From the NCBI RefSeq assembly GCF_018780385.1, contig NZ_JADMJO010000003.1, positions 496,001 to 560,000 of the forward strand: a stretch of 64,000 bases of DNA, read 5' to 3'. Position numbers and translations under genes: made by a program. The notes under the pieces were generated by a model. That model did not search any database, was not told the origin of the DNA, and saw only the letters and a program-made list of their open reading frames with translations. This DNA comes from Hydrogenophaga sp. Its GTDB lineage: Bacteria; Pseudomonadota; Gammaproteobacteria; Burkholderiales; Burkholderiaceae_C. Positions 1 through 11,723 of this stretch are shown piece after piece. Positions within the stretch are counted from its first letter, which is position 1, and the number at the start of each line of letters is the position of its first letter.

Positions 1-1458
1 CATGAGGCCGCCAGGCACGATGCCCAGCAGCAGCACCAGCGCACCGTTGATGGAGAGCACCGAGCGAGCATCCATGCCAGCCTCGATGTCGGCGGTCTGC
101 GTGGGCGCGTCAAAGTACATCAACTTCACCAGGCGCAGGTAGTAGAAGGCGCCGATCAGCGACATGATGACCGCGAACACGGCAAGGCCTACGTAGAAAG
201 GCCCGCCGGAGGCCAGCAGCGCCTGCAGCACCGAGAGCTTGGCGTAGAAGCCCACCAGCGGCGGGATACCAGCCAGCGAGAACATGCAGATGGCCATGAC
301 GCCGGCGTACAACGGGCTGCGCTGGTTCAGGCCAGCCAGATCGCTGATGTTCTCGGACTCAAAACCGCTGCGCGACAGCAGCAGGATCACGCCGAAGGTG
401 CCCAGCGTGGTCAGCACATAGGTGATGACGTAGAACATGGACGAGCTGTAGGCGTTGGCCATGTTGCCCGTGTCGCCGTTCACCACGCCAGCCAGCAAGC
501 CGAGCAGCATGAAGCCCATCTGTGCGATGGTGGAGAACGCCAGCATGCGTTTGAGGTTGGTCTGCGCGATGGCTGCGAAGTTGCCGACCAGCAGCGACAT
601 CACGGCCAGCACCGCGAGCATTTGTTGCCAGTTGAAGGCCAGCGGCTGCAGACCTTCAACCAGCAGGCGGATGACAATGGCGAAGGCCGCCAGCTTGGGC
701 GCGCCACCGATCATGAGCGTGACGGCGGTGGGTGCACCGTGGTACACGTCGGGCACCCACATGTGGAAGGGCACCACGCCGAGCTTGAAGGCCAGACCGG
801 CGACCACGAACACCAGACCGAGCGTGAGCACCTGGGCCGAACCCTTGAGCGTGGCCTCGCCGCCGGCGATGGACTTCATCACCTCGGACAGGTCCAGCGA
901 ACCCGTGGCACCGTACACCATGGACAGGCCATAGAGCAGAAAACCGCTGGCCAGCGCGCCCAGCACGAAATACTTCATGGCCGCCTCGGTCGCCTGCACG
1001 TCGTCGCGGCGCAATGCCACCAGCGCATAGCTGGACAGCGTGAGCAGCTCCAGGCCGAGGTAGATCACCAGGAAGTTGTGGCCCGAGATCATGACAAACA
1101 TGCCCAGCAGCGCAAACATGGACAGCGTGAACATCTCACCGCCGCGCAGCATGTCGCGTTGGCTGGCGTAGTCGCGGCCATAGACCAGCGTGACCATCAT
1201 GGCGATGGTGGCAAAACACTTGAGCCAGTTGCCCATGGGGTCGCTGACGATCATGCCGCCGAAGCCCGGGGTGGTGGTGCCCGAGACGGCCGCCATGCCG
1301 AGCAACGAGGCAACCGAGCCCAGCGACAGCAACGTGAGAACGTAGGTGGCGCCGCGTTGGGGCGTCTTCACCGTCAGATCGGCCAGCGCGATCACGCAGG
1401 CCATCGTCAGCAGGAGGATTTCAGGGTAGGCCGCGACCCAGCTGAGCTTGTCAATCAT
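1..1458 (-). CDS. nuoN: NADH-quinone oxidoreductase subunit N (3' end outside window)
   Basis: Antiporter-like membrane subunit of respiratory complex I, one of the proton-translocating modules in the inner membrane. It is not in the ORF track because the stop lies beyond the left edge; reading the minus strand from ATG at 1458 gives 486 uninterrupted codons starting [17 protein letters not shown]. It is rich in transmembrane stretches and has the conserved lysine-bearing segment [21 protein letters not shown]. Family members are about 480-500 aa, so only the last few residues are probably missing. It is the last gene of the nuo operon, 34 bases after nuoM. The identity is secure from sequence and position. 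Confidence 0.95.
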   Translation of the reverse strand, partial: MIDKLSWVAAYPEILLLTMACVIALADLTVKTPQRGATYVLTLLSLGSVASLLGMAAVSGTTTPGFGGMIVSDPMGNWLKCFATIAMMVTLVYGRDYASQRDMLRGGEMFTLSMFALLGMFVMISGHNFLVIYLGLELLTLSSYALVALRRDDVQATEAAMKYFVLGALASGFLLYGLSMVYGATGSLDLSEVMKSIAGGEATLKGSAQVLTLGLVFVVAGLAFKLGVVPFHMWVPDVYHGAPTAVTLMIGGAPKLAAFAIVIRLLVEGLQPLAFNWQQMLAVLAVMSLLVGNFAAIAQTNLKRMLAFSTIAQMGFMLLGLLAGVVNGDTGNMANAYSSSMFYVITYVLTTLGTFGVILLLSRSGFESENISDLAGLNQRSPLYAGVMAICMFSLAGIPPLVGFYAKLSVLQALLASGGPFYVGLAVFAVIMSLIGAFYYLRLVKLMYFDAPTQTADIEAGMDARSVLSINGALVLLLGIVPGGLM

Positions 1459-1492
1459 TGTTCGTTCTCTTGTGTCGTGTGGCGGGCCGGGC

Positions 1493-2971
1493 TCATTGGG
1501 GCAGCTTGGAGACGGCCACGTGGCGCAGCAACTCCGCCACGGAGGCGTCCATCACGTCGGTGAAAGGCTTGGGGTACACGCCCATGAAAAGCACCGCCAC
1601 AGCCAACACCGCCATCACTAGGAATTCGCGCGGGTTGAGGTCGATCAGGGCCTTCACGTTGTCGTTGCCCACGGCGCCCAGGTACACGCGCTTGTACATC
1701 CACAGCGAATAGGCCGCGCCGAAAATCAGCGCCGATGCAGCGAGCAGACCTATCCAGAAGTTGGCCTTCACCGCAGCCAGGATCACCATCCATTCGCCCA
1801 CGAAACCGGCCGTGCCCGGCAGGCCGCAGTTGGCCATGGTGAACAGCAGCGCAAAAGCCGCGAACTTCGGCATGGTGTTCACCACACCGCCGTAATCGGC
1901 AATCTCGCGCGAATGCACGCGGTCGTACAACACGCCGATGCCCAGGAACATGGCGGCCGACACAAAGCCGTGGGCAATCATCTGCACAATGCCACCCGAC
2001 ACACCGAGGTCGCTGAAGACGAAGAAGCCCAGCGTGACGAAGCCCATGTGGGCGACCGACGAATACGCCACCAGCTTCTTCATGTCCTGCTGCACCATGG
2101 CCACCAGACCGACGTAGATCACTGCGATCAGCGAGAGCGCGATCATGAGCCAGGCCCATTCGTGCGAGGCGTCGGGCAGGATGGGCAGCGAGAAACGCAG
2201 GAAGCCGTAAGCACCGAGCTTGAGCATGATGGCCGCCAGCACGGCGGAGCCGCCGGTGGGCGCTTCCACGTGCACGTCGGGCAGCCAGGTGTGCACCGGC
2301 CACATCGGCACCTTCACCGCGAAGGCCGCGAAGAACGCGAAGAACAGCAAGGTCTGCGCGGTGCCGCTCAGAGGCAGCTTGTACCAGTCGGCCAGCGCGA
2401 AACTGCCACCCGACACGGTGTACAGGTAGATCAGCGCGACCAGCATGAGCAGCGAGCCCAGCAGCGTGTACAGGAAGAACTTGAAGGCCGCGTAGATCTT
2501 GTTCGGGCCGCCCCAGATGCCGATGATGAGATACATCGGAATCAGTGTGGCTTCGAAAAACACGTAGAACAGCATCGCGTCTTGCGCGCTGAACACACCG
2601 ATCATCAGACCCGAGAGGATCAGGAAGGCGCCCATGTACTGGTTGACGCGCGTCGTGATCGACTCCCAGCTGGCCACGACCACCACCACGTTGATGAAGG
2701 CGGTGAGCAGAATCAGCCACAACGAAATGCCGTCCACGCCGAGGTGGTAGTGGATGTTGAAGTTTTCGATCCAGGGGCTTTTTTCAACAAACTGCAGCGC
2801 GGCTGTGCCGAGCTTGAACCCGGTGTAAAGGGGCACGGTGACCGCCAGACCCGCCAGCGAACCCACCAATGCGATCCAGCGCACCATCGGTGCCTGGTCG
2901 ACACGGCCCAAGGCCAGCAGCACGACGCCAAAAAAGATGGGCGTCCAGATGGCAAGGCTCAGCAAACCCAT
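1493..2971 (-). CDS. nuoM: NADH-quinone oxidoreductase subunit M
   Basis: 492-aa antiporter-like proton channel subunit of complex I, an integral inner-membrane protein with about 14 hydrophobic helices. Family signatures include [19 protein letters not shown] near residue 80 and the charged [20 protein letters not shown] segment near residue 225, which carries part of the proton path. The ATG at 2971 gives the expected length. It is preceded by a purine-rich AGAGGAAGAAGAACATC sequence. It sits between nuoL (21 bases upstream) and nuoN. Nothing is unusual. Confidence 0.97.
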   Translation of the reverse strand: MGLLSLAIWTPIFFGVVLLALGRVDQAPMVRWIALVGSLAGLAVTVPLYTGFKLGTAALQFVEKSPWIENFNIHYHLGVDGISLWLILLTAFINVVVVVASWESITTRVNQYMGAFLILSGLMIGVFSAQDAMLFYVFFEATLIPMYLIIGIWGGPNKIYAAFKFFLYTLLGSLLMLVALIYLYTVSGGSFALADWYKLPLSGTAQTLLFFAFFAAFAVKVPMWPVHTWLPDVHVEAPTGGSAVLAAIMLKLGAYGFLRFSLPILPDASHEWAWLMIALSLIAVIYVGLVAMVQQDMKKLVAYSSVAHMGFVTLGFFVFSDLGVSGGIVQMIAHGFVSAAMFLGIGVLYDRVHSREIADYGGVVNTMPKFAAFALLFTMANCGLPGTAGFVGEWMVILAAVKANFWIGLLAASALIFGAAYSLWMYKRVYLGAVGNDNVKALIDLNPREFLVMAVLAVAVLFMGVYPKPFTDVMDASVAELLRHVAVSKLPQ

Positions 2972-2992
2972 GATGTTCTTCTTCCTCTTGTT

Positions 2993-5020
2993 TTATTTGG
3001 CGAGCCAGACGAAGTACGTCATGAACAGCAGCACACCCACGATCATCATCAGCGCGTAGTGGTACAGGTATCCGGTCTGCGCACGGCGCACCACGCCTGA
3101 GACCACGCCCACGAGCTTCCAGCTGGCATTGACCACGCCGCCTTCGATGACACCGCGGTCACCACCCTTCCAGAGACCGATACCCAAGCCGCGTGCGCCT
3201 TTGGCCAGCACGTTCTCGTTGAACCAGTCCATGTAGTACTTGTTCTCGAGGATCACCACCAGCGGACGCAGCGCGCGGCCGATGGCGACCGGCACGGCCG
3301 GGTTGATCAGGTACATGTACCAGGCGCTCAAGGCACCGGCCAGGGCCAGGTACAGCGGCGGCGTGGACAAGGCGTGAGCCGCCATCGACAGCGGGCCATG
3401 GAAGATCTCCGCGAACTTGGCCATGGCCGGGTGGGCGGCTGCGTTGATGGCGATGGCGTCCTTCAGGAAATCACCAAACAGCATCGGCTGGATCGTCATG
3501 AAGCCGATCACCACCGAGGGAATGGCCAGCAGCACCAGCGGCACGGTGACGACCCAGGGCGATTCGTGCGGCTTGCCGTCGCCATGTCCGTGGTCATCGT
3601 GGTGACCATGGTCGTCGTGATGAGCATCGGGATTCTGGTCGTAGCGTTCCTTGCCGTGGAACACCAGGAAGTACAGACGGAACGAATAGAACGAGGTGAC
3701 AAACACACCGGCAAGCACCGCGAAATAAGCGAAGCCGGAGGCCGGCAGGTTGCTGAAGTGCACCGCCTCGATGATGCTGTCCTTGGAGTAGAAGCCCGAG
3801 AACAGCGGCGTGCCGATCAGCGCCAGCGTGCCCAGCAGCGAGGTGATCCAGGTGATGGGCATGTACTTGCGCACGGCGCCCATCCAGCGGATGTCCTGGT
3901 TGTGGTGCAGGCCCATGATGACCGAGCCCGCGGCCAGGAACAGCAGCGCCTTGAAGAAGGCGTGGGTCATGAGGTGGAACACCGCCACCGAGTAGGCGGA
4001 AGCACCGAGCGCCACCGTCATGTAGCCCAGTTGCGACAGCGTGGAGTACGCGACGATGCGCTTGATGTCGTTCTGGATGACGCCCAGGAAGCCCATGAAC
4101 AGCGCGGTGATGGCGCCGATCACCATGATGAAGTTCAGCGCCGTGTCGGACAACTCAAACAGCGGCGACATGCGCGCCACCATGAAGATGCCGGCCGTGA
4201 CCATGGTGGCGGCGTGGATCAGCGCCGAGATGGGCGTTGGGCCTTCCATCGAATCGGGCAACCACACATGCAGCGGGAACTGCGCGCTCTTGCCCATGGC
4301 GCCAATGAAGAGGCAGATGCAGATGACGGTGATCAGCAGCCAGTCGGTGCCTGGAAAGCCCAGCGCGCCGAGCTCGGGCGCCTTGGCGAACACCTCGGCG
4401 TAGTTGAGCGTGCCGGCATAGGCCACGATCAAGCCGATGCCGAGGATGAAGCCGAAGTCGCCCACCCGGTTGACCAGGAAGGCCTTCATGTTGGCGAAGA
4501 TCGCCGTGGGCTTGTTGAACCAGAAACCGATCAGCAGGTAGGACACCAGGCCCACGGCTTCCCAGCCGAAGAACAGCTGCAGCAGGTTGTTGCTCATGAC
4601 CAGCATGAGCATGGAGAAGGTGAACAGCGAGATGTAGGCGAAGAAGCGGTTGTAGCCGTCGTCCTCTTCCATGTAGCCGATGGTGTAGAGGTGCACCATG
4701 AGCGAGACGAAGGTGACCACCACCATCATCATGGCGGTGAGGCCGTCGACCAGGAAACCGATCTCCATCTTCAGACCACCGACCACCATCCAGGTGTAGA
4801 GGGTTTCGTTGAAGCGGGCGCCGTCCATGGCCACGCTCTTGAGCGTCATGGCCGACAGGATGAACGCGATCAACACACCCAGGATGGTGAGCGTGTGCGA
4901 AGCACGGCGACCGATGACATTGCCACCGAAGGTCGTGCCCAGAATGCCGGCCAGGGCCGCGCCGATCAGCGGCGCCATGGGGACGGCGAGCAGGGTGCTG
5001 GCAGAAAGGGTTGTGCTCAT
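2993..5020 (-). CDS. nuoL: NADH-quinone oxidoreductase subunit L
   Basis: 675-aa distal antiporter-like subunit of complex I; in the known structures its C-terminal lateral helix runs along the membrane arm. The motif FFGWEAVGLVSYLLIGFW and the ALIHAATMVTAGIFMVARMSP stretch are typical. An unusual feature is a loop at about residues 460-485 that is packed with His and Asp (HHDDHGHHDDHGHGDGKPH). The ATG at 5020 is preceded by AGACAAGAACATC, the same leader as nuoG. It lies 25 bases downstream of nuoK in the operon. Confidence 0.97.
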   Translation of the reverse strand: MSTTLSASTLLAVPMAPLIGAALAGILGTTFGGNVIGRRASHTLTILGVLIAFILSAMTLKSVAMDGARFNETLYTWMVVGGLKMEIGFLVDGLTAMMMVVVTFVSLMVHLYTIGYMEEDDGYNRFFAYISLFTFSMLMLVMSNNLLQLFFGWEAVGLVSYLLIGFWFNKPTAIFANMKAFLVNRVGDFGFILGIGLIVAYAGTLNYAEVFAKAPELGALGFPGTDWLLITVICICLFIGAMGKSAQFPLHVWLPDSMEGPTPISALIHAATMVTAGIFMVARMSPLFELSDTALNFIMVIGAITALFMGFLGVIQNDIKRIVAYSTLSQLGYMTVALGASAYSVAVFHLMTHAFFKALLFLAAGSVIMGLHHNQDIRWMGAVRKYMPITWITSLLGTLALIGTPLFSGFYSKDSIIEAVHFSNLPASGFAYFAVLAGVFVTSFYSFRLYFLVFHGKERYDQNPDAHHDDHGHHDDHGHGDGKPHESPWVVTVPLVLLAIPSVVIGFMTIQPMLFGDFLKDAIAINAAAHPAMAKFAEIFHGPLSMAAHALSTPPLYLALAGALSAWYMYLINPAVPVAIGRALRPLVVILENKYYMDWFNENVLAKGARGLGIGLWKGGDRGVIEGGVVNASWKLVGVVSGVVRRAQTGYLYHYALMMIVGVLLFMTYFVWLAK

Positions 5021-5045
5021 GATGTTCTTGTCTTGGGGCTGGGAC

Positions 5046-5354
5046 TCAGCCTTTGAGCGTGTTGAGCTCTTCGACGCTGATCGAATTCTTGTTGCGGAAC
5101 AACAGCACGAGAATGGCCAGACCGATCGCAGATTCGGCGGCGGCCACGGTCAGGATGAAGAACACGAACACCTGGCCGTGCATGTCACCCAGAAAATGCG
5201 AGAAGGCCACGAAGTTCATGTTCACGGCCAGGAGCATCAGCTCGATGGCCATGAGCAGCACGATCAGGTTCTTGCGGTTCAGGAAGATGCCGACGACCGA
5301 GATCGCGAAAAGGATCGCGCCCACGGCGAGGAAATGGCCCAGGGTCACGTTCAT
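5046..5354 (-). CDS. nuoK: NADH-quinone oxidoreductase subunit K
   Basis: 102-aa membrane subunit of complex I with three transmembrane helices; it is Mrp/MnhC-like and contributes acidic residues to the proton path. Membrane-embedded glutamates are visible in [13 protein letters not shown] and [18 protein letters not shown], the two positions conserved in the family. The length is exactly typical. Its start overlaps the nuoJ stop by four bases (5351-5354), so translation is likely coupled. Confidence 0.97.
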   Translation of the reverse strand: MNVTLGHFLAVGAILFAISVVGIFLNRKNLIVLLMAIELMLLAVNMNFVAFSHFLGDMHGQVFVFFILTVAAAESAIGLAILVLLFRNKNSISVEELNTLKG

Positions 5355-6010
5355 GATGGTTTGCCCTCTTCGGCGGTCTCCGCAACGACCGCGGGTGCGG
5401 CTTTCTGCGTGGCGTTCATTGGCAGCACCACCAGCCGGTCCCGGGCGCGCACGTGCACCTGCAGACCCGGGTTGATCGCCTTGCTGTCCTTGCGCTGGCG
5501 CAGAGTGAGCGCAATGGCAGCGACCATCGCCACCAGCAAGATCACAGCCGCCACCTCAATCGGATAGAGGTACTCGGTGTAGAGCAGCAAGCCGAGTTCA
5601 CGGGTGTTGGAGTAGTTGGCCGCGTTGATGCCGGCACCGGTCGCGTCGGGGTTGGCGGCCAGGCTCGGGAAGCCGGCGAACAGCACGGCAATCAGTTCAG
5701 CCGCCACAAAACCACCCAGGATGGCGGCAAGCGGGAAGTGTTTCCAGAAACCCTTGCGCACGCCGTCCATGTTGATGTCGAGCATCATCACCACGAACAG
5801 GAACAGCACCATCACCGCGCCCAGGTAGACCAGCACCAACGTGATGCCGAGAAATTCCGCCTTGAGCAACAGCCACAGCGCAGACGCCTGGGAGAACGCC
5901 AGCATCAGGAACAGCACGGCATGCACCGGGTTGCGCGCAGTGACGACGCGGAAGGCTGCAAACAGCAGCACTGCGGCGAAGAGATAAAAAAAGCCGGTCT
6001 GGTAATCCAT
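5351..6010 (-). CDS. nuoJ: NADH-quinone oxidoreductase subunit J
   Basis: 219-aa complex I membrane subunit with five predicted helices. The conserved segment [24 protein letters not shown] contains the family pi-bulge/glutamine-glycine region near residue 60. The C-terminal 40 residues are hydrophilic, which is common in betaproteobacteria. The start codon follows CGACACAAGAACAACGCC, a leader shared in part with other nuo genes. The stop overlaps the nuoK start. Confidence 0.96.
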   Translation of the reverse strand: MDYQTGFFYLFAAVLLFAAFRVVTARNPVHAVLFLMLAFSQASALWLLLKAEFLGITLVLVYLGAVMVLFLFVVMMLDINMDGVRKGFWKHFPLAAILGGFVAAELIAVLFAGFPSLAANPDATGAGINAANYSNTRELGLLLYTEYLYPIEVAAVILLVAMVAAIALTLRQRKDSKAINPGLQVHVRARDRLVVLPMNATQKAAPAVVAETAEEGKPS

Positions 6011-6061
6011 GGCGTTGTTCTTGTGTCGTCTGTTCCGGTCGGGCTCCGGGATCAGAACGGA

Positions 6062-6598
6062 TCAGCGATAAGGGGCGTCAGCGGCCCGGGCAGCGGCAAT
6101 CTCGGTTTCGTAGCGGTCGCCCACGGCCAGCAGCATTTCCTTGGTGAAGTACAAGTCGCCGCGCTTCTCGCCGTGGTATTCGAAGATGTGTGTTTCGACG
6201 ATGGAGTCGACCGGGCAACTCTCTTCGCAGAAGCCGCAGAAGATGCACTTGGTCAGGTCGATGTCGTAACGGGTCGTGCGGCGCGAGCCGTCCTCGCGAA
6301 CGTCGGACTCGATGGTGATCGCCAGGGCCGGGCACACCGCTTCGCACAGCTTGCAGGCAATACAGCGCTCTTCACCGTTCTCATAGCGACGCAGGGCGTG
6401 CAGACCTCGGAAACGTGGTGACAGCGGCGTCTTTTCTTCGGGAAACTGCACCGTGATCTTGCGCTTGAAGGCGTAGCGACCGGTCAGGGCCATGCCCTTG
6501 AACAACTCCACCAGCAGGAAGCTGTTGAGGAAGTCACGGAATGAAAACGGCGCCACAACCACGGGGGATGCGACGGGATTGGCGGTGATGGTGGACAT
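6062..6598 (-). CDS. nuoI: NADH-quinone oxidoreductase subunit I
   Basis: 178-aa ferredoxin-like subunit that carries two [4Fe-4S] clusters (N6a/N6b) and passes electrons toward NuoB. Both cluster motifs are visible: [12 protein letters not shown] and [14 protein letters not shown]. The ORF track extends the frame to 6886, but that part overlaps nuoH antisense of its frame; the ATG at 6598 (MSTITANP) restores normal family length and lies 14 bases after the nuoH stop. The gap to nuoJ is 51 bases. Confidence 0.96.
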   Translation of the reverse strand: MSTITANPVASPVVVAPFSFRDFLNSFLLVELFKGMALTGRYAFKRKITVQFPEEKTPLSPRFRGLHALRRYENGEERCIACKLCEAVCPALAITIESDVREDGSRRTTRYDIDLTKCIFCGFCEESCPVDSIVETHIFEYHGEKRGDLYFTKEMLLAVGDRYETEIAAARAADAPYR

Positions 6599-6612
6599 GG
6601 TCAATCGCCCTC

Positions 6613-7695
6613 TTATTTCCAGAGGTTCCACGACGTCTGCATCAAGCCGCCGACGAGCAGCAGGTAGATGAGCGTGACGGGAATGAAGATCTTCCAGCCC
6701 AGACGCATGATCTGGTCGTAGCGGAAGCGCGGGAAGGTGGCGCGGATCCAGATGAACATGGACACCACGACAAAAGTTTTCAGGCCCAGCCAGATCCAGC
6801 CTGGGATCCAGTTGAACAGCACGCTGTCGATGGGCGACAACCAGCCGCCCAGGAACATCAGCACCGCCAGGATCGAAATCAGCCACATGCTGGCGTACTC
6901 GGCCAGGAAGAAGATGGCGAAGCCCATGCCCGAGTACTCGACCATGTGGCCGGCCACGATCTCGGCCTCACCCTCGACCACGTCGAACGGATGGCGGTTG
7001 GTTTCGGCCACGCCGGAGATCAGGTAGACGAAGAAGATGGGCAGCAGCGGCAGCCAGTTCCACGACAGGAAGTTCAGGCCTTCGGACGCCGCCATGCCGC
7101 GTCCCTGCGAGTTCACGATGTCGACCAGATTCAGGCTGCCCGAGACCATGACAACCACCAGGAAGCAAAAGCCGATGGCGATCTCGTAGCTCACCATCTG
7201 GGCCGACGCGCGCAGTGCACCGAGGAAGGCGTACTTCGAGTTGGAAGCCCATCCCGCGATGATCACGCCGTAGACCTCGATCGAGGTGATCGCCAGGATC
7301 ACCAGCAGGCCGGCGTTCACGTTGGCGAGCACGGCTTCAGGACCGAAAGGCACGCACACCCAGGCGGCCAGCGCCGGCATGATGGCCATGATCGGACCGA
7401 GGCGGAACAGGCCGTTGCTCGCAGCGCTCGGGCGGATCAGTTCCTTGGTCAGCAGCTTGAGCGCATCGGCGATCGGCTGCAGCAGACCGAAGGGGCCCAC
7501 GCGGTTGGGTCCGTGGCGCACCTGGATCCAGCCGAGCAGCTTGCGCTCCCACAGCGTCAGGTAAGCCACGGCGCCCATCAGGGGCGCCAGCACGGCCACG
7601 ATCTTGATCAGGTTCCAGACGACCGGCCAGGCCGCGGTGGTCCACCAGGGTGCGGCGATCAGACCCAGGCCGCCGTTGTACATCGCGTCGATCAT
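6613..7695 (-). CDS. nuoH: NADH-quinone oxidoreductase subunit H
   Basis: 360-aa membrane subunit joining the peripheral arm to the membrane arm and forming part of the quinone chamber. Hallmarks include [21 protein letters not shown] near residue 50 and the acidic loop [20 protein letters not shown]. About eight transmembrane helices are apparent. The start at 7695 overlaps the nuoG stop by four bases. The length is typical and there are no anomalies. Confidence 0.97.
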   Translation of the reverse strand: MIDAMYNGGLGLIAAPWWTTAAWPVVWNLIKIVAVLAPLMGAVAYLTLWERKLLGWIQVRHGPNRVGPFGLLQPIADALKLLTKELIRPSAASNGLFRLGPIMAIMPALAAWVCVPFGPEAVLANVNAGLLVILAITSIEVYGVIIAGWASNSKYAFLGALRASAQMVSYEIAIGFCFLVVVMVSGSLNLVDIVNSQGRGMAASEGLNFLSWNWLPLLPIFFVYLISGVAETNRHPFDVVEGEAEIVAGHMVEYSGMGFAIFFLAEYASMWLISILAVLMFLGGWLSPIDSVLFNWIPGWIWLGLKTFVVVSMFIWIRATFPRFRYDQIMRLGWKIFIPVTLIYLLLVGGLMQTSWNLWK

Positions 7696-9824
7696 GCGTG
7701 CACCTCGTCAGCAATGCGGCGCACGCGCGCATCGGCCGTCACTTGCAGCGCCGGGGCACGGCGCACGAGGCCATCGAGTTGGTAGATGCTGGCCACGCAG
7801 GGCTCAGTGCTGGCGGGCGCCATGTCGATCGATGCAACGCTGGTGTTGTTGAGACGGGCTGCATCCACCACGGCACCGCTGGCCACGCCGGGCAGCGCGC
7901 TGGCCAGCACGGCCTGGGAAGAATCGGCGTCGAAGCCGGCCAGACCGAGCAGGTTGCCCAGCACACGGATCACCTTCCAGGCAGGACGCGTGTCACCCAG
8001 GGGGCGAACAACGGCATGGAAGCTCTGCAGGCGGCCTTCGGCGTTCACGAAAGAGCCCGAGGTTTCGGTGAACGGCGCGATCGGCAGCAGCACGTCACTG
8101 ATATCCAGGTTGGTCTTGAACGGGCTGAGCGTGACGACCATGCCGGCCGAGGCCAGGCCTCGGGCGCCCGCCGCGCTGTCGTGCGCGGGTTCGGTGTTGA
8201 GCAAGACCAGTGCCTTCAGCGCGCCACACAGCATCTGACCAGCGTTCAAACCGCCCTGCCCTGGCACGGCGTTGACGAGCTGCGCACCCACGGTGTTGGC
8301 GGCTTCGCTCAGGTAACCCACGGAAGCGCCGGTTTGTTGCGCAATCCAGCTGGCCAGCGACAGCAGGCTGGCCGCTTTCTCGTGGTGTGCGGCGCCGTTG
8401 CCGAGCAGGATGGCCTTGTGCTCACCGCCCAGAAGCGACTTGGCCACGGCGCGGTGTGCGTCGGTCACGTCAGCATGCACCGGTGCGCTCACTCCGGTAT
8501 CGGCAGCAATGGCCGCGGCGATGCCGGCCAGTGCGGACACCCAGTTCGCGCTGTCGTTCAGCACGGTGTTTTTCACAGGCATGGCCCAGTCCTGCCGCTC
8601 GGCGCCGAGCACATTCACCTGGCAACCCTTGCGAGCAGCCTGACGAATGCGTTGCGCGAACAGCGGGTGGTCCTTGCGCAGGTTGGCGCCCACCACCAGC
8701 ACGCGTTGCAGGGTGGAGAGCGACGCGATCGGCAGACCCAGCCAGCGCGCCGAACCCGCGGGCGCAGCGTTGGCGAAATCAGCGTGACGCAAACGGCTGT
8801 CGATGTTCTGACTGCCCAGGCCGCGCACCAGGGCGCCGGCCAAGGCCAGCTCTTCGAGCGTGCTGTGCGGGCTGGCCAGCAGACCGATGGCAGCGGCGCC
8901 GTGTTCGGCCTTGACCTGCTTGAGGCCATTGGCAACGTATTCGAGAGCGGTTTGCCAGTCAACCGTGTGCCATTCGCCGCCCTGCTTGAGCATGGGCGCG
9001 GTCAGGCGGTCTTCGCTGTTGACGGCTTCGTACGAGAAGCGGTCGCGGTCGGCGATCCAGCATTCGTTGACGGCCTCGTTCTCCAGCGGCACCACGCGCA
9101 TGACCTTGTGGTTCTTGACCTGAACGATCAGGTTGGCGCCGGTGGAATCGTGCGGGCTCACGCTCTTGCGGCGCGAGAGCTCCCAGGTGCGGGCGCTGTA
9201 GCGGAACGGCTTGCTGGTGAGCGCGCCGACCGGGCAGATGTCGATCATGTTGCCCGAGAGTTCGGAGTCGACCGTGTCGCCGAGCACCGTGGTGATCTCG
9301 GAATGCTCGCCGCGGTGGATCATGCCCAGCTCCATCACGCCGGCCACTTCCTGGCCAAAGCGCACGCAGCGGGTGCAATGGATGCAGCGGCTCATCTCCG
9401 CCATGGAAATGAGCGGGCCCACGTCCTTGTGAAAGACGACGCGTTTCTCTTCTTCGTACCGCGAACCCGAGCTGCCATAGCCCACGGCCAGATCCTGCAG
9501 CTGGCATTCGCCTCCTTGGTCGCAGATGGGGCAATCCAGCGGGTGGTTGATGAGCAGAAACTCCATCACCGACTGCTGCGCCTTGATCGCCTTGTCGCTC
9601 TTGGTGCGAACGATCATGCCCTGCGTGACGGGCGTGGCGCAGGCCGGCATGGGTTTGGGCGCCTTCTCCACATCGACCAGGCACATGCGGCAGTTGGCCG
9701 CGATGGAGAGCTTCTTGTGATAGCAGAAGTGCGGGATGTAGGTGCCGGCCTTTTCGGCTGCATGCATGACCATGCTGCCCGGGGGCACTTCCACCTTTTT
9801 GCCGTCGAGTTCGATTTCGATCAT
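7692..9824 (-). CDS. nuoG: NADH-quinone oxidoreductase subunit G
   Basis: 710-aa iron-sulfur subunit of the NADH-oxidising arm. The N-terminal 2Fe-2S ferredoxin domain ([15 protein letters not shown]), the His/Cys cluster region [14 protein letters not shown] and the 4Fe-4S motif [10 protein letters not shown] are all present, followed by a molybdopterin-oxidoreductase-like domain that does not bind molybdenum in this family. The ATG at 9824 lies 13 bases after the nuoF stop with the leader AGACAAGAACACC. The length is close to other betaproteobacterial NuoG. Confidence 0.97.
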   Translation of the reverse strand: MIEIELDGKKVEVPPGSMVMHAAEKAGTYIPHFCYHKKLSIAANCRMCLVDVEKAPKPMPACATPVTQGMIVRTKSDKAIKAQQSVMEFLLINHPLDCPICDQGGECQLQDLAVGYGSSGSRYEEEKRVVFHKDVGPLISMAEMSRCIHCTRCVRFGQEVAGVMELGMIHRGEHSEITTVLGDTVDSELSGNMIDICPVGALTSKPFRYSARTWELSRRKSVSPHDSTGANLIVQVKNHKVMRVVPLENEAVNECWIADRDRFSYEAVNSEDRLTAPMLKQGGEWHTVDWQTALEYVANGLKQVKAEHGAAAIGLLASPHSTLEELALAGALVRGLGSQNIDSRLRHADFANAAPAGSARWLGLPIASLSTLQRVLVVGANLRKDHPLFAQRIRQAARKGCQVNVLGAERQDWAMPVKNTVLNDSANWVSALAGIAAAIAADTGVSAPVHADVTDAHRAVAKSLLGGEHKAILLGNGAAHHEKAASLLSLASWIAQQTGASVGYLSEAANTVGAQLVNAVPGQGGLNAGQMLCGALKALVLLNTEPAHDSAAGARGLASAGMVVTLSPFKTNLDISDVLLPIAPFTETSGSFVNAEGRLQSFHAVVRPLGDTRPAWKVIRVLGNLLGLAGFDADSSQAVLASALPGVASGAVVDAARLNNTSVASIDMAPASTEPCVASIYQLDGLVRRAPALQVTADARVRRIADEVHA

Positions 9825-9837
9825 GGTGTTCTTGTCT

Positions 9838-11205
9838 TCAGACGGCCGGTGCGTTGGCCGAGGCGATCTTGGCCTCGAACTCGTGCCGGAAGTGTTTGAT
9901 CATGGCGCGCACCGGCATGGCTGCTGCATCGCCCAGGGCGCAGATGGTGCGGCCCATGATGTTCTCGGCCACGTTGTCGAGCAGCGCCATGTCGGCGGGG
10001 CGGCCCTCGCCCTGGTCGATGCGGCTGACCATGCGCCAGAGCCAACCCGTGCCTTCGCGGCACGGCGTGCACTGGCCACACGATTCGTGCATGTAGAAAT
10101 ACGAGAGGCGCTTGAGCGACTCGACCATGCAACGGCTGTCGTCCATCACGATCACGGCGCCCGAGCCCAGCATGGAGCCAGCCTTGGAGATCGAGTCGTA
10201 GTCCATGGTGCAGTCCATCATGATGGACGCGGGCAGGACGGGTGCGGACGAACCACCGGGGATCACGGCTTTGAGCGTGCGGCCCTTGCGCACGCCACCG
10301 GCGAGTTCGAGCAACTTGCTGAAAGGCGTGCCCATGGGCACTTCGTAGTTGCCGGGCATCTCCACATCACCACTCACCGAAAAGATCTTGGTGCCGCCGT
10401 TGTTGGGCTTGCCGCAAGCGAGGTAGGCCGCGCCACCGTTGCGAATGATCCAGGGCACCGCCGCGAAGGTTTCGGTGTTGTTGATGGTGGTGGGCTTGCC
10501 ATACAGGCCGAAGCTGGCGGGGAACGGCGGCTTGAAACGCGGTTGCCCTTTTTTGCCTTCGAGTGATTCGAGCAGCGCGGTCTCTTCGCCGCAGATGTAG
10601 GCGCCGAAGCCGTGGAAGGCGTGCAATTGGAAACTGAATCCGCTGTCCAGGATGTTGTCGCCCAGAAGGCCTGCGGCGCGGGCTTCTTCCAGCGCGGCTT
10701 CGAAGCGGTCGTAGGCCTCGAAGATCTCGCCGTGGATGTAGTTGTAGCCCACGCTGATGCCCATCGCGAAGGCGGCGATGGCCATGCCTTCGATCACGAT
10801 GTGCGGGTTGTACATCAGGATGTCGCGGTCCTTGCAGGTGCCCGGTTCGCCTTCATCGGAGTTGCACACCAGGTACTTCTGGCCAGGGAACTGACGCGGC
10901 ATGAAGCTCCACTTCAACCCGGTGGGGAAACCCGCACCGCCGCGACCGCGCAGCGCCGATTCCTTCAGGGTGGCAATCACCTGGTCCTGCGTCATGCCGA
11001 CCACCGGTGGATCCCCCGCCGGTTCGGCGCCGTCCTTGCCAAGCACCTTGCGCAAAGCCTGGTAACCCCCGCGCGCCACGTAGTCCTTGAGCGACCAGTT
11101 GCCACCGTCGAGGTCGGCATAGATCTGGGGGTTGATGTGGCGGCCGTGGAAGCAGGTCTGCACGCCGTTGGCGCGGAACTGCGAGAGGATCTGTTCGGCG
11201 TTCAT
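9838..11205 (-). CDS. nuoF: NADH-quinone oxidoreductase subunit F
   Basis: 455-aa NADH-binding flavoprotein carrying FMN and the N3 [4Fe-4S] cluster; it is the electron entry point of complex I. The FMN/NADH glycine-rich motif [15 protein letters not shown], the segment [15 protein letters not shown] and the cluster cysteines [12 protein letters not shown] are visible. The track extends the frame to 11826, but the ATG at 11205 ([10 protein letters not shown]) overlaps the nuoE stop by four bases and gives the standard length. Confidence 0.97.
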   Translation of the reverse strand: MNAEQILSQFRANGVQTCFHGRHINPQIYADLDGGNWSLKDYVARGGYQALRKVLGKDGAEPAGDPPVVGMTQDQVIATLKESALRGRGGAGFPTGLKWSFMPRQFPGQKYLVCNSDEGEPGTCKDRDILMYNPHIVIEGMAIAAFAMGISVGYNYIHGEIFEAYDRFEAALEEARAAGLLGDNILDSGFSFQLHAFHGFGAYICGEETALLESLEGKKGQPRFKPPFPASFGLYGKPTTINNTETFAAVPWIIRNGGAAYLACGKPNNGGTKIFSVSGDVEMPGNYEVPMGTPFSKLLELAGGVRKGRTLKAVIPGGSSAPVLPASIMMDCTMDYDSISKAGSMLGSGAVIVMDDSRCMVESLKRLSYFYMHESCGQCTPCREGTGWLWRMVSRIDQGEGRPADMALLDNVAENIMGRTICALGDAAAMPVRAMIKHFRHEFEAKIASANAPAV

Positions 11206-11723
11206 GGCTGTCCTTCCGAAGCACGCAAGCCGTCGATCAGCTGATCGAGCTTGTCGTTGCTCATGAAGCTGCACATGTGGCGGTCGTTGACCAGCATCAC
11301 GGGCGAGTCGGCGCAAGCGCCCAGGCATTCGCTCTGTTGCAGGGTGAACAATCCGTCGGCTGTGGTCTGCCCCATGCTGATACCGAGTTTGTGCTCCAGA
11401 TGGTGCAACGCACTCTGGCCGTCGCGCAGTTGGCACGGCAGGTTGGTGCAGACGTTGAGCTTGAACTTGCCCGTCGGCTGCTGGTTGTACATGTTGTAGA
11501 AGGTCGTCACCTCGTGCACGGCGATCGGTGCCATGCCCAGGTAGGCGGCCAACGACTCTTCGGCCCCGGTGCTCACGAAGCCCATCTCCTGCTGGATGAT
11601 CGCGAGACACGCCATCACAGCCGACTGCGCCTGGTCGGCCGGGTACTTGGCGACTTCGCGCGCGAAGCGCTGCTGGGTGGCGCCGCTGAATTCCACAGCG
11701 GCAACTGGGTGGCCGGTGCTCAT
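11202..11723 (-). CDS. nuoE: NADH-quinone oxidoreductase subunit E
   Basis: 173-aa thioredoxin-like subunit that binds the N1a [2Fe-2S] cluster beside NuoF. Cluster ligands are in NVCTNLPCQ and [12 protein letters not shown], the normal C-x4-C and C-x3-C arrangement. It overlaps nuoD by four bases upstream and nuoF by four bases downstream. The length is typical. Confidence 0.97.
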   Translation of the reverse strand: MSTGHPVAAVEFSGATQQRFAREVAKYPADQAQSAVMACLAIIQQEMGFVSTGAEESLAAYLGMAPIAVHEVTTFYNMYNQQPTGKFKLNVCTNLPCQLRDGQSALHHLEHKLGISMGQTTADGLFTLQQSECLGACADSPVMLVNDRHMCSFMSNDKLDQLIDGLRASEGQP

